From Fusarium oxysporum f. sp. lycopersici 4287 (Eukaryota; Ascomycota; Sordariomycetes; Hypocreales; Nectriaceae), in assembly GCF_000149955.1 (NCBI RefSeq), contig NC_030995.1:2001453-2065452 (forward strand): DNA of 64,000 bases, read 5' to 3'. Shown piece by piece: positions 12,785-25,580 of the stretch. A program made the translations under genes and the position numbers. Within the stretch, counting starts at the first letter, position 1; each line of letters begins with the position of its first letter. The notes under the pieces are model-generated. The model was not told the origin of the DNA. It made no database searches and worked only from the letters and a program-made list of their open reading frames with translations.

Positions 12785-15149
12785 CTAACCGTCGGTACCA
12801 CTGCTCCTGAATGTTGCGCACAGCGCAGCATAGTGATGTGTGAGATCCAGCACATTCTGCGGCAAGCTAGTAGCTTGAATGATGCTTCGGACCTTCACTG
12901 CTCCCTCGTCCTCGATAAGAGTCCGTATCGTGTGCAGCAGCTCAGGGCTGAACTCGCTGTACCATCGGTACTGCCATGTCACTAGTCGGATGACGGATGC
13001 CACCGTCTCTCTTGTGCTCTTGGTCTTTTCAAAGACACGTAGGATGCCCGCGAGGGCCTTGGGGCTGAATCGGATTGATAGGCATGCGCGATACGCCTCG
13101 ACAGCTTCGTCGACGTGCTGAAGACGCTCGGCGAGAGAACCAAGGATCTCCCACTCCTCTGCCGACTTCTTGTACTGCATCTGCTGGGCGCGGTACTGAG
13201 CCATCTGGGTACGCCAGATTGTGTAGACACGCAGGTCTTCGTAGAGCACCATGAAGAGGCTGTCTAGCCAGCGCTCACAAAGACGCTTGGTGTTGAGCTT
13301 GGACAGATGCTCGTCATTCTTGGTTGTCTGTGAATTGTTAGCTTTGATCCTGAATGATATGTAAATAAAGCCTACCTCACTGTCCGCCTTTGCCTCGCCT
13401 GGATCGATAACATTAGAAGGCTTCTCGATCTTATCCTGTTCGCTAGTACCGTTGGTGGCAGGGACTTCCTCGCTGGCTTCCTCAGCTTTGGAAGTGGCCT
13501 CATCAAGCTTCTCTGCCTCTTCATCCTCGGTCTCATCATCTTGGTTGACGGTCTGATCAGGTGTGCCCCGTAGACCATCTGTGCTAGGAGTTCTCTTCGC
13601 TGAAGAGGCTGGCTGAGTAGCCTCTTGCTTCTCTGTGCGATACTCATCCTCCATCACAAATACATTACTCCTGATCTTCAGCAACTGATCCCAGCCAATC
13701 TTGGCCGTCATCTCGGTCAGAATGTCATACGCCTTCTTAAAAGTGCCCCTGTAGGATGCTGCGCGCAGGTTGAGCAAGCTAGGGTCGACCTGTTCTGAGT
13801 ATCGTGATTCAGGCTCGCTGTCAATCTCGTCAAGGCGAGTTTCGGGGAGGGTTGGCAAGTGAACCTCCTTTGGTTCTGGCATCAGAGGCGTGTCCTTGTC
13901 TTGGTAAGTGAACATAGGGCATGAGTTGAGAATGGTGAGCGCATTGTCCCAATCCTCCATAGCTACGTAGACTTGAGCCAGTCTCGCCCAGGTGCTGAAC
14001 TCGGTTGGGGCAGCGACAGTAGCGCGATCCGCACAGCCAAGAGACATCTTGAGTCTTTCGTCTCTAAGCTCAGGCGTAGGGGCACTCTTGGCCTTGTGCA
14101 ACAGGAATTCAGCTTGAGTGTCGAGCATGACATAGTCCATAGGAGTCTCTTGCAAGGACTGGTGAAGCGTTCGGACACCAGCAACCTCCTCATGGCCCAT
14201 GAACATGACCTTTGCCAGTAGAGATGATACCTCAACGCTTTGCGTTCGAAGTTTCTCAAACAAGTTGATTCCAGAGGCATATCGTCCGGTTGTCTCGAGG
14301 TACTTGAGCAGACCCGTAGTTAGGTGATTCGACACGTTGGTAGGCACCTGAACCACAGAATCGGAACCCAGCTGCCATCCTAGAAAGTTGGTTAGCCTAG
14401 GTAGATTAGCCAGTTTGGGGTGGCATACCCCTAAAGAAGAGCTGTTCTGCGGCATGGAGGAAACGATGCTCGGTTTCAGTGTTTGTAACAGGATTGAATC
14501 TTCGAACACCCATGATCTTTCGAATGGTATCGCCGCTGCCATCGTCTGCGTATGAGTAAGCTCGAAGAACACTGCATAGATAAGTCTCCAGCCAAAGCTC
14601 CTCCGATGCTTTCCTCTTCTCGCCTCGTTCGTCAACGCAGTAGCTTTCTACGGTTCCGGGGATCGATACGTGTACGCGCATGTCGAGTCGCGAGAAGGCA
14701 TTGTAGCAACTATTCAGAATTAGGGCCTGCAATCGCGAATGCAGGGGCGCATAGGAGTCATGACGCACCAGTAGACACCCTCGACAATCTTGTTTGTCGC
14801 ATTTGGCCCAGATTCTTTGTAGGTTAGGGTATTAATATATGCTGCTAGACTCGCAGAAGAGGATGCATCGACGCCGGTAACATGGTGATAAACGCCAGTC
14901 TTCAGAAATTAGTTCCTGGTCTCCCTTGCGCCGAGAAGCTTGCATACCTGTTTAGCTGGGTTTCGCACGGCATGCTTGAGAAGATGAACAAGATCGGGAG
15001 GACCAAGTTCTCTTAGACCAGAGAGGGATTCGGTTCGTGCATCGATCGACTCGTGGAGGATCTCCTCGGTGATTCTATCTTGAGATTAGCTATATGAACG
15101 CCAAGCATCTCGATGGTGTTGCGCACTCAGGGACCGCTGGCGCGACCAT
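12785..15149 (-). CDS. Chs5p-Arf1p-binding (ChAPs) exomer protein, Bud7/Bch1 type
   Basis: ChAPs proteins form the exomer coat with Chs5 and Arf1 and move cargo such as chitin synthase from the trans-Golgi to the plasma membrane. Six exons join in frame: 15149-15127, 15074-14948, 14899-14769, 14709-14429, 14379-13376 and 13327-12785, giving 702 aa. Family hallmarks are LRELGPPDLVHLLKH and YHHVTGVDASSSASLAAYI near the N-terminus, YADDGSGDTIRKIMGVRRF, FFRGWQLGSDSV across a splice, then TPR-like helices and an acidic linker. The start codon is at 15149, in a 23-nt first exon. The last intron (13328-13375) is 48 nt with no stop in frame, so its retention would add 16 residues without truncation. 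The gene is divergent from HIR3 with about 510 bp between starts. Confidence 0.92.
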
Positions 15150-15661
15150 GACGACGAGCTCCTCGTGAACCGCTAATGAAAATTTAGAGTCGAAATTGTG
15201 GCGAGGATTGTCGAAATTGACTCGTCTAGGGAATAAAGAGGGAAAAGTCGAGGTCGGTTGCGATCTCTTTGTTCTCGAATCGAGGACTGCGGAGCTGGCG
15301 TAAGATGTGGAAGCCAACAGTTGCTGGTCCCTCCTTAAGATCTGGCCTTGCTCCTTGCTCTCCTTGATAGCTGGAGCTACGTACTGAGTTAGTCCAGGCC
15401 ACGTTAGGGGCCGTGCAGCTCTAAACACCGCCACATCCACGTGCTCCTACCGCAACAAACCGAGTCTCTGTGTGGCGTAATGGGGCTGAAATGATCCGCG
15501 TCTTAGAACGCGCTTTCGTCAGGGCAATTAATGAGGTGGACATCCGCTAAGCATGTCGAATTGACCCCAAACTCTCATCAAAATAGCCAACTTCTTAGGA
15601 TATATCCTTTATCGCAAACACGAATGTCGGCTGTTGCTTTAGAAGCATTGCGACCGCCAAT
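15150..15661. promoter_or_regulatory. divergent intergenic region between the exomer gene and HIR3
   Basis: The two genes are transcribed away from each other from this 512-bp stretch, so it should hold both promoters. It contains a CACGTG near 15438. No other motif can be assigned. Confidence 0.5.
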
Positions 15662-18600
15662 ATGGTACGATCCCCAGATGTTGGAGAGAATCTTTGCTAA
15701 TTAAATATTTAAAGCCGGCATTCCAAGCAATCAACCTCGAGCCAGAGGATAATATCGATGAACAAATCGATACCACAAAGGAGATTCATGTGAGATTGAT
15801 AGGTAACTAAACAATCGCGCACACTAACTGACCTATTCCAGGTCGACGAAGCTCTAAAAAGGTTCCAGAATGCCTTAAAACTCCATGCACAAGGACCCCG
15901 ATCGCGCGAAGCTGCCGAAACCGCATACAACGAGCTATTCGAATCCGAGATCTTCAAATACCGAGAAGCCAAAACTGACTACGAACGAGCAGAGCGACAT
16001 GCAGACGGTCAACCAGATGTGTCCAACTTGGACCATTCCCTCACAGATGGAGGATTAGATGTCGATGCCGGAGGGGCAGATGGTGTCGCAGCTAGTCTTG
16101 CTCAAGCGCTCTACTTATCCTACAAAAACTACGGCCAGTTCTTTGTCGACAAGTACAAGGACGAATCTACCTCAAACCCGGCATTCAAGGAAAAGACCCG
16201 ACTGAAATATCATGGCGACCATGGAAACAAAGTTTTGGATAGCTGGATGACTGCTTTGGACCAGGACCCATCCGATCCAGAGCTCTGGAGAAGGGCTGCT
16301 CGATTCGCGGGCGCCATGAATAGCCACCGTATCAAGCGGTATTGTCTTGAGGCTGCGATTGAGTTGGATGACGACCCGGCTGTTGTGGAAGTTGAGCCTC
16401 CCTCTTTAGCGGAAGGCATGGCAGGTGAGCAGTTGAAAGACCAATTGCAGCTTCTTGGCGACGAGATGGCTCTATCGCATCCAATAATGGCTCCCTGGCT
16501 TAAGAAGAAAATGCCTGCTCTTCTCAAGCGCCACCTTGATCCCATCCCCTTTCTACCAGACCCGACTAGGTCATTGATACCACCCAAAGACCCCGTTACT
16601 CAGGATCAGACTGTGGAAGACACAGAAATGAGAGAAGCCGAGGATGCAAGCCGCAGCGACCCCAAGACAGTGTCCTCCTGGGCAAGTCTTGGTGATGAAC
16701 TCATAAATTGTCTTACAAATTCCACCGAGGTATTTGACATATTTGATGAAATCGTACAGAGCAGCGTGGACGAGGTTGTCGTAGAAACACCCTCGAACGA
16801 TTCTGAAAGCATCAGTTCAGAGATTCAAGTTGCGATAGGAAGGCCGATCCAGCCAGCGGAACCGTCTGAGAAGAGTAGCCCCGAAGCAGAACCCAAGGAT
16901 CAGAAGGCTGCATCTGAGGCCACCGAAGACAGCCAAAAGGCTGGTGACCAAACCAAAAAAGAAGCCAACGGAGTATCAACAAGAAAACGATCGCAATCTG
17001 CAGCGGGACTGCCAGACGGTGCGGAAGAAGAGAATGCGACCGAGAAACGCAGTAAACGAGTTCGACGAAGAGAAACACTACAAGCTGAGGAATCAACTGA
17101 TCCCAGCACATTAATCGCTAATCAATTGCAGCCTTACCAAGGCGCTGACCAAAACCTATTCCAAATGACCAAGAGCGTTCTGGAAAATCTGGGCGTGGAC
17201 GACAAGTCGACCTTCGATTTCATCACTGAACTCATCGATTCATGCGCTGTTGAAGATCGACCAGGAAAGATTACGAATCTGGCCGCAGGAGATCTGAGCA
17301 GTGCCATTGTTGACTTTCGCGAGGAGGTCGCCAAGGTGTTCTTGCACAAGAATGAACAAGCCCCTCTCGGTCCATCATCTTTCTTGGAGCATGCGAAGAC
17401 AAGTTCGCAAGACCAGAACTCAACGCCGACTTTCAATGAGACACAGGGCTTAAGGTCGTTTGCTACAAAGGTCGGAGAATCTCGATCGTGGATGACCGTT
17501 GAAGATGTCGCATATGAATGGGTCAGAGCTGTTAGCCAGAGCTATGCAACAACCAAGTGGTCCGACAAGATGAAGCTATCTGTAGTCCAAATGCTCAATC
17601 ATTCGGATTCAGCTTTGCATCAAAGAATCACTGAAAAAATGGAGTTGGCTGCTGGTTCACTCGAGAAGCTGGCCGAGCTCGAAACCATCGTCCCTATGAT
17701 CTATGAACTTCATATCGACATATACGAACTCATCACCAACCCCAGTAGCGTTGTGGATTATGCAACTCGTATGAAGACCAAATACCGCCTCGGACGGTGG
17801 CTTGATGTTGCTTCTGCTTACATCCAAGCACTTGACCGCCCTTCAAATGATGAACTTTCAGCACGTTTCTTATGGACCTCAGTTCTTGTGTCTTCACATT
17901 CTGAGCAGCCCGTGCGCGAACACATTCTTCTCATGTGGACATCTCTACGGGATCACCTGGCAGATGAGAAGATCCCAACCATTTCACTGCCAAACAATGT
18001 GGTCATGCCAACGATCTCCCCAGAAGCCGCTGATCGCGAAATCTCCAAGCTCACGACAATGGACTTTTTCCTCGGATTGTTTCAGGACAACATGGAGGAT
18101 CCAGTATCTGTCATTGAGACGCTAGAGCCCGTTCTCAACCCTTCTTCAGTCTGCGCCCCCCCCCGGGAGTCAGACTCCGAGAGTCCGGGTACTGAAGCTG
18201 ATGATGCAAGCTCAAGCGGCAAGCAAAAGAAGTCACTTTCGGACTGTGCAAGTCAGAGCCTGCAAGATCTATGGAAATTTCTTCATAACAGTAGCACAGA
18301 GCTTAGGTTGTTTCTGTGGTCACGTTTAGGAGCCGCTTACGATGCTATCGGTTATCCCACCAAGAAATTCTCTTGTTGCCTAAAGAGCATTGAGTTAATC
18401 GTATCAGATCTGGAAGGCGAAACATATGCCAACACTCCGGCCGACTCCAGGAAGTTGCTCTTGATGCGCACTCTGAAATCGCTGGATGAGCTACTCATTA
18501 GTGCGCTGTACTCTGCGCTCAATGATAACACTGCTTTCGAAATTATTGACGACGCTCACATCAAATCCACCACTGCCGCGCTCGCCAAGGTCAACTGTTT

Positions 18601-21600
18601 ACTGCACGTGTCGAGCCTCTGCGAAGACGAGGTTCGTATTGGCCTCAAGACAGAACGTCCTGGCAATGCTGCTTCGAAAGCAGCCCTCCAATCACTCAAG
18701 AACAAGTTGAAGGAAATGCAGATTCGTGCATGGTGCCTCCAATACACCATGTTCAAGGCTGGCATCAACGAGGACAATTGCATAATCGGGCTCGAAAAGG
18801 ACCTGGCCGACTTCCTCGCCGCCATCCACCAGGTTATTGGCATTCGCAAGTTCTGCAAAGCTTCCAACAAGATCTTCCTCAAGGTTATGCGTGTCGAACT
18901 TCTCAAGCTCAAGAACATTGAGAACTGGGAAGACTATCTTGGACAAGTGCTCTACGATTTACATGGCCTCAAACTTGGGGCAGGCGTTTGGGAAGTCCAG
19001 GATCATGCCTGTCCTCCCGAGAAGCTTGAGAAGCGACAGACCATGCAACTCGTGGAGAGGGTTACTATTCTCGCGAATCGCATGCCCATGAAAGATCTCC
19101 TCAAGTCAGATCTCAAGACAACAATTGATCACATGCAGCAGACTCTTGGCCAGGCAAAGTCAACGTCTCAGATGTATCACAATCTCCGCAACTTTACCGA
19201 ATACTTGAAGAGGCCTATACACCCACTGCGTCTGTACAGAGCCCTTACTGGGGAAGTTTCAGTCGACGCTGTGTCTGTTAACACGCCGGAGACCATCCTC
19301 GCGACTCATGGCTGGTTCTTTTTGCTCGGCATGATGGCTCTCACTAAGTTCAAGGGTGTCGACTTGAATCGTAGACAGACTCCTGGCGCAACCGACGATT
19401 TGCGTATAGGTGCGACTTTCTTGCGACTCCAACTTCAGTTCACTGCAGACAGATGGGATGCCTGGTTCCGGTTGGCAGAATGCTTTGACTACGAACTGGA
19501 TGAGTCGGTTCTTTGGACTGCTGACAAGATGAACAAGGACCGACCTGAGCTGGTCAAGTTCCAGCGAAATGCTATCCATTGCTATACCCTCGCGCTTTCA
19601 CACTCCCGTAACGTGGAAGTTGAAACGCACGATGGAGACCCTTTGCATGACTTGTATCACAAATTTGCTATGCGAATGTATGCCTCGAGCCGTGAGCCAT
19701 TCGCTATGGAACCGTTCCATCACTCTGATCAAGAAAGGTACTTTATCGAGGATATGGGAGCTGGAACCTTCAAGAAGATTTTGCACCCGCAAATGAATGA
19801 GTACAAAGTCTGGAAATTTGCAGCCAAGCTGTTCAGGATGGCAATGCAACGAAAGCCAACCGATTGGAAGTAAGTTGAAGCTCCCGCGCAGGTGTATGCC
19901 GAGTCTAACAGAGACAGGAACCCGTACATGCTCTCCAAGTGCTACTGGAAGATGTACCAGACCTCTGATGACCAACTCGACGTCAAGGACATGAAGTCCA
20001 AGATCAGCATTGAACTACTGATTCATACACTTAAGAAAGCAGTCAAGGTAGCGCACAATGCTCGACGGGGTAGGAACAGCGATCCTATCCTCGAGCCACA
20101 TTACAAGATAGTTTCCATTTTACACAAGCTGGTGATTCGAGGAGACTTACCATCTAAAGACGCTGCTGCGATCTTAGCTGAGCAACCATTTGGGCTAGCT
20201 GTCAACCCTGATGACCACTTTGCTTCCTTCACAGAGCCTGAAGATTGGGAGGAGTATATTATTCGCAATCTCACCAAGCTCAGAGACAAGGATAAGTCTA
20301 ACTGGCAGCATCGCATCATCATTAGGCACGCTAGAATCCTGTTCGATGAGGCCAATGAGGCGCAGGGCAGCGATAGATTAGTGGAAGCAAAGGCTGCTTT
20401 CGGTATTCTTCGGGACAGCATGGTCACTAAAACGATGGTTATGAATGTCTGGAAGTGCGATGCGGAGCGACCCGGTCGACATCACGTTTACACAGAGCAA
20501 TACGTCCGTTTCATGACCAAGCTATTGGTCATTATGTCAGATCGCAATAATCTGGAGCAGCTTCTGAGACGTCTTCGAAAGAAGGGTGCAGACTATTACC
20601 ACTTCACCGATTTATGGCAGTCTTGCTGCATGGCTTACCTCAAGCTCTTACGAGAAGGTTACCATGTGTCACCAGTCTCAGACGACGTGTTCAAGTCTCT
20701 TTCCAGCGAGGAGTTCGAGGTTATTGGAGAGAGAATCGCAGACTGGGCCGCAAGCGACGGTGCTGACATTCCATTGTTCAACTGCATGAAGGAAACCATC
20801 GAGCTGAAGAAACTCAATGCTAATCTTATGAAAGTGGCACCCATTGATGATCTTCTGAACGATTGTTACTCCAGGATCTACTCTGAGATAGCCAAGACAC
20901 TGCCTGGCCCAGACCCTAGCAAGGTCGTGGAGGAGCGACACCATGCTAAAGAAGTTGCGGCCCAGCTCGAAGCAGCGCAAGCAGAGGCAAAAGCCACCAG
21001 CTCGCTCGCAAATATTCTCAATGCGCCCAATGGACAGGAGAGCATCACAGGCACAGCAACTCCCATGGAGACAGAGAAGCATGAGGCTGCACCACGGGCA
21101 CGAAAGCTTGGCGTCAGACGACCTGATGTCTTGCGCAAGGCTGAGCAAGCAGTCGTCCGAGCTCTGGAGGCGCCCAAGTCAAGCAAGAGCAGAGTTGGCA
21201 GTGTCTCGAGCGGTAAGCGTGGTAGCCACACGCCTATTCAGCATGCAAGCGATGCAGGCAGCGATGAGGAAGCTGATGCTCAGATTCGACGAGAAGCTGG
21301 ACACGACGTTGATGTTGATATGAAGGATGCTGGAGATGAGCATGAAGAAGAACACGAAGAGGATCACGAAGACCATGAGGAAGAGCACGACGAGGACCAT
21401 GAAGATGGCGTGGATGATGACAACGGCGAAGAGCACGCCGAGGATAAGGCTGAGAGTGAGCCAGGCAGTATTCACGATTCAGCCGATGATGAGAGTGACC
21501 TCAGCGATGTCCCTGAGGACTACGATGAGGAAGTGCCTCCTGGGCTTATCTTCCCAAACCTCAGACAACATACCGACGAGTCCAGCGGCCGAAGACGCTG

Positions 21601-21601
21601 A
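15662..21601 (+). CDS. HIR3: HIR complex histone transcription regulator HIR3 (CABIN1 family)
   Basis: HIR3 is the large scaffold subunit of the HIR/HIRA complex, which deposits H3-H4 outside replication and represses histone genes. The start ATG (15662-15664) stands alone as exon 1. Introns are 15665-15714, 15790-15841 and 19870-19917, giving 1929 aa. The family start is clear ([15 protein letters not shown], then [20 protein letters not shown]). TPR-like helices follow over most of the length, with an acidic/Ser-rich insert at about residues 200-370. The C-terminus has a His-Glu-Asp repeat and then [19 protein letters not shown]. The frame then stops at 21599-21601. The next frame stays open from there to 21821 and encodes a strongly acidic tail ([12 protein letters not shown]...), so a +1 frameshift at about 21550-21600 has probably cut off roughly 75 residues. 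Confidence 0.93.
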
Positions 21602-21821
21602 TAGTGAAAGTGAGGGAGACGACGAAGCTGAAGAGAGCGATGGCGAAGAAGAGGCCGAGGAAGAAGAGGAACACGACGAGAGTCGTGAGGACGGCGAAGA
21701 AACTCTGGGTAACGAGGATACAGAGTTGGCGGATGGTGAAGAGGAAGAAGAAGAGGTTGACGGCGATGAACGACGAGAGAATTGGGACGCAGACGATTCC
21801 GTGAGGGCTGAAGCGTGGTGA

Positions 21822-22140
21822 TTATGTTTTTTCTACGGCGAATTGGCGTCTCAAGGCAGTTTTACTGGGTATCACTATAGGTAGAGGCTGGGATTGGGAT
21901 AACTATCTGCTGTATCATTATTACACTTAGAATTACCAAAGAAACGATTCGTCACTGGCAAGAAGATGGCCTCAAAAGAATGCCGTTACACACTTTTAAC
22001 CTTGATAACACAAGGCTGGCACTCCACGAGTTTATGAATACAATATAATTCCTAGGGTTATACCACACGGATGATAGAAGAGAAAGTCAGCCCTTCCGGA
22101 AGGACTTGATCACTACTCGTACCATTCTCTGCCGTCTAAT
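21822..22140. other. convergent 3' flanks of HIR3 and the AA14-like gene
   Basis: Two genes converge on this 319-bp stretch. I see no coding sequence, only presumed 3' UTRs. Confidence 0.6.
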
Positions 22141-23204
22141 CTATTCATCGACAAAGATATCGTCCTGAGCGCCGTCCATGAACCCCATTCGCTGGTTGTA
22201 AGTAGGAGTCTTGCCATTAGGGGGGTTGACGTTGTTGCCTTCAGCCTCTGCACGATATTAGTCACTAACAGCCACAAACTCGGTCGAGATAAACTCACGG
22301 TTCCATGCCATCATCTGCTTGGGTCCAGGGACACACTTGGTAGGGTTGTCACGGCAGTAGACAGGAGGCTTAGGCTTGCCGAGCTTCTTGGTGGAAGTAC
22401 TGCCAGTGACTTTGCAGCGATGGTTCTGCATGTACATGTTTGGCTGGCCACCTGTTCATGGCGTCAGTTATGCTTTCGTATACAAGAGGAGAAACTTACA
22501 GCCATCGGGGATCCAAAGCCACGCGCAGTAGCAGCCTTCTTCAGGGCATGCAGGCATATCGGCTGGGACGTCGTACCAAGTCTCGCGAAAGAAAGGAGAG
22601 CTGTTTCGTCAGTTTTGGATCATGAGTCTCGGACTGGAGTCTTACTAGTATCGCACAGAGAAAACAACAAGGTTATCCATGGTGACCTTGCTGATATCGC
22701 TCTCGTACGAGATAGCCCAGGCCGTTCCACCAGTTGACTCAATGTTCTTGGTGTGCAACTCTCCACCCGAGCCATCACCACCATCCATGAGACAACCGCC
22801 CTCAGGGCCTCTCCAAGGCATAGAGCGGTTCTTGCCATCCTGCCATTCTGTAGTCAACTCTCCCTTGTAAGAGAGTGTCGTGAAGGCACGGTTGTTGGCG
22901 AGTTCGGTCATGAAGGATTTCCCGGCTGGAAGCTCAAGGAACTCGCCCTTGGGAGGAGGCACGGTATCGCAGCCACGATCGGCTTGCATCCACCATTTGG
23001 ACTTGGGGAGATCGTAGAGAGGGTTCACGGCGAGGTTGGTGTTGGCGTTGTCGACAGAAGAGTCATTGCCGCCCTAGAGAGTCAGAATGGAGTGATGAGA
23101 TGATGGCAGGAGAGGTTTACTTTGCAGTACATGCCCTTGTTCCAAGAAGCAATGTGAGCACTCGCAGAAGCGACGAGAGTGAGAAGAAGAGTAGAAGTAT
23201 ACAT
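22141..23204 (-). CDS. secreted protein, AA14-like lytic polysaccharide monooxygenase candidate
   Basis: Five exons (23204-23121, 23073-22646, 22600-22500, 22451-22299, 22247-22141) join in frame to give 290 aa. A 16-residue signal peptide ending ASA is followed directly by His (mature start [11 protein letters not shown]). An exposed N-terminal His is the copper-brace hallmark of lytic polysaccharide monooxygenases. The rest resembles the AA14-type group in ascomycetes: [31 protein letters not shown] (candidate second copper His), [13 protein letters not shown] and [19 protein letters not shown], with many cysteines expected to pair. Substrate is unknown; AA14 enzymes characterised in basidiomycetes act on xylan. 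Assignment to AA14 is from remembered family patterns, so the function is less certain than the gene model. Confidence 0.8.
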
Positions 23205-24073
23205 GATGAAAAGAACGTAACGATATCAATCAATGAATGGACAGTGTAATCAATACACCTATAACGAACGAAACTACAGACCAAAAGCATTCCTCATTCT
23301 CTCATTCATCAACTTATATATATACAACTCTGCTACACGAAACAATTACACCAAAAACTCCTTTCATCTCAAGAGGGTGCAACTTCTGGGAGCGGCCGCC
23401 TTTAGAACAACAGGGATAAGAGATGGAGTTTGGTGCTGGCGAAACAAAAGCTGACATGCGCGAAGCCATTCGGGGTTAAAGCACGAGCGTTGAAACTTGT
23501 GAAGATCTTCGTGATCCCTGCGTAGAGCGGCCGCTTTACTGGGACGGGGTTGTTTCAGACTTTGCTTGGCTGGGGAAGGACCGGATGATTTTATTGATGA
23601 TTCATAAGGCTGAAGAGTGAACAGCTAGAATTAGAATTGAGAATGTCAGTGGCTCAAGAGCTGAAGTTAATGAGGAGGTTGCTTAAAGCTTAGTCAATTG
23701 GGCTTGATCGAGTTGGACTCATGACCTTTGAAGCTTTGACAAGGAGAATGTAAGCGGGCTTGGCAGGCTGGGCTGATGAACTGTGATTAAAGTGGGAGAG
23801 CTGAGTGCAACTTTGAAACACGAAATATCTTTAGTGATAGTAAGTAAATGAATTAACTCGTCATCTAAATTAGAGGATCCTTCGTCGATGCACTCATCGT
23901 ATAACCTCAAGCAGCCTACAGCCACTACAGGTGACAAATGAGCAATCCACATCTCCTGGCCAAGATAGACATTGAAACACTGAAGCAAGCATCGAAGAAT
24001 CCTTCGACTTTGACACTTTTCCCCCAACCAAAACAACGCCGAACTGCCGAAACTCCAGTCCAGGCACCAGCAC
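23205..24073. other. intergenic upstream of the AA14-like gene
   Basis: About 870 bp containing the promoter of the AA14-like gene and the 3' flank of RRP3. Two GCGGCCGC sites occur near 23391 and 23527. No reading frame here can be supported as a gene. Confidence 0.6.
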
Positions 24074-25580
24074 TTAACCCTCCTCCTTGTCCATGTCGTC
24101 TCTCCCCCGCTTGCCGCCCTTCTTGCGTCCGCCTTTCAATGTGCTGCCCTTCTTGCCTCTCTCTTCGGTGAAGGACTTCATCTCGACTCTGGCGTGGCGT
24201 TGGGCTTCCTCAACTCGGGTCTGGAAAGTGAAGACCTCTTCCTTCTCGGTGGGATACTCAGTGAGCTTCTTGCCGAGGGCAGCCTCGATTCGCGTGAAGA
24301 TCTCGACATCGTACTGCGTCACCACGCTGATGGCGATACCAGACTTTCCAGCACGGGCTGTTCGTCCGACTCTGTGAATGTATGTCTTGCTATCCTGGGG
24401 GAGATCGTAGTTGAGAACAACGTCGACCGAGGGAATATCCAGACCACGGGCGGCGACATCGGTAGCAACAAGAATATCTCGTGTGCCGGAGCGGAACTTG
24501 TTAAGGGCGCCTAGACGGGAAGTTTGAGAGAGCTGGCCGTGCAGAGGAATGGCGCCAAATCCAAGGGTCCTTAGCAGGATAGAAATACGCTGTGTCTCCC
24601 AGACTGTTCGAGTGAAGATGATTGTGGACTTTCCAACATGCTCGTTAATCAAGTAGATAAGATAAACGTCCTTGCGGACATGAGGAATAAAGATGTAGTG
24701 CTGGAGCAGAGTCGAGACGGTCTGGTACTTGTTGGAGCTGATGCTCACACGAACGGGATCTCTCAAACTGGCACGCTGAAGACTCTCAATCTTGGAGCTA
24801 ATTGTCGCAGAGAAAAGATAAGTGCGTCGCTCGCGGGGAATGAACTTGAGAATCTTGTCGATACTAGGTCCAAAGTCCATATCCAGAAGTCGATCGGCCT
24901 CGTCCATGATCAAGTACTTTAGGGTTCGTAGCGAAAAGCCCTTGGTCTTCTCAAGATGGTCCACAAGACGACCAGGTGTCGCAACAATAATATGAGGCTT
25001 CTTTCCGAGAGCAATGGCCTGGGGTACCATATCAAGACCGCCGACAATCACAGCGCATCGTAGAGAAATGAGCGATCCGAGAGCTTCGAAGGCTTGGCCG
25101 ATCTGGGTTGCCAATTCACGAGTTGGGGCGAGGACGAGACCGAACAGAGGCTGAGGCTTGTCGAGAAGAGCCTGGAGGACGGGAAGAGCAAAGGCAGCTG
25201 TCTTTCCACTACCTGTTTCGGCGAGACCGATAATGTCACGGCCTTCGAGAGCGACGGGGATGGACTTTTCTTGGATGGGCGTGGGGTACTTGTAGTTGAG
25301 CTTTTCGCAAGCTTCGCAGAGAGCGTCGACAATACCCTTACAATTGTTAGATACAGAGAGTCAATTAGTAGTTATCAGGACATACGAGATCCTTGAAGGT
25401 TTTCTTGGGGGCATCCTCAACTGCTTCCTCAGCAGAAGGCTCCTCTAGAGTAGCGGACTCTTCCTCAGATTGCTCGTCATCAGAAGGCTCAGGCTCAGCT
25501 CGAGCAGGTTTCTCCGCAACGACCGGTTTCTTCTTCTTGGGCGCATCGTGCGCGACCTTTCTTCGTTTTGCGCCGAACAT
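24074..25580 (-). CDS. RRP3: ATP-dependent rRNA helicase RRP3 (DEAD-box)
   Basis: RRP3 is a nucleolar DEAD-box helicase needed for early pre-rRNA cleavage and 18S rRNA maturation. Two exons, 25580-25386 and 25336-24074, with a 49-nt intron, give 485 aa. The N-terminus is basic then acidic. Helicase motifs run in order: AETGSGKT (Walker A), APTRELA, ATPGR, DEAD (in MDEADRLLD), SAT, then [21 protein letters not shown] and [10 protein letters not shown]. The C-terminus is Lys/Gly-rich ([14 protein letters not shown]), usual for nucleolar helicases. Its start is 218 bp from the start of the SSF1-type gene on the other strand, suggesting shared control with another ribosome-assembly gene. Confidence 0.95.

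Noticed and set aside
13328..13375. Stop-free 3n introns (also at 46435-46485 and 58706-58756) as a sign of regulated intron retention
   Set aside because: About half of introns this short are expected to lack a stop by chance when their length is a multiple of three, and other 3n introns in the window do contain stops.
21179..21475. Minus-strand hydrophobic open frame opposite the HIR3 tail
   Set aside because: It is the antisense of GAA/GAC/CAT-rich codons, which always gives Val/Phe/Leu-rich translation. It is a shadow of the acidic repeat.
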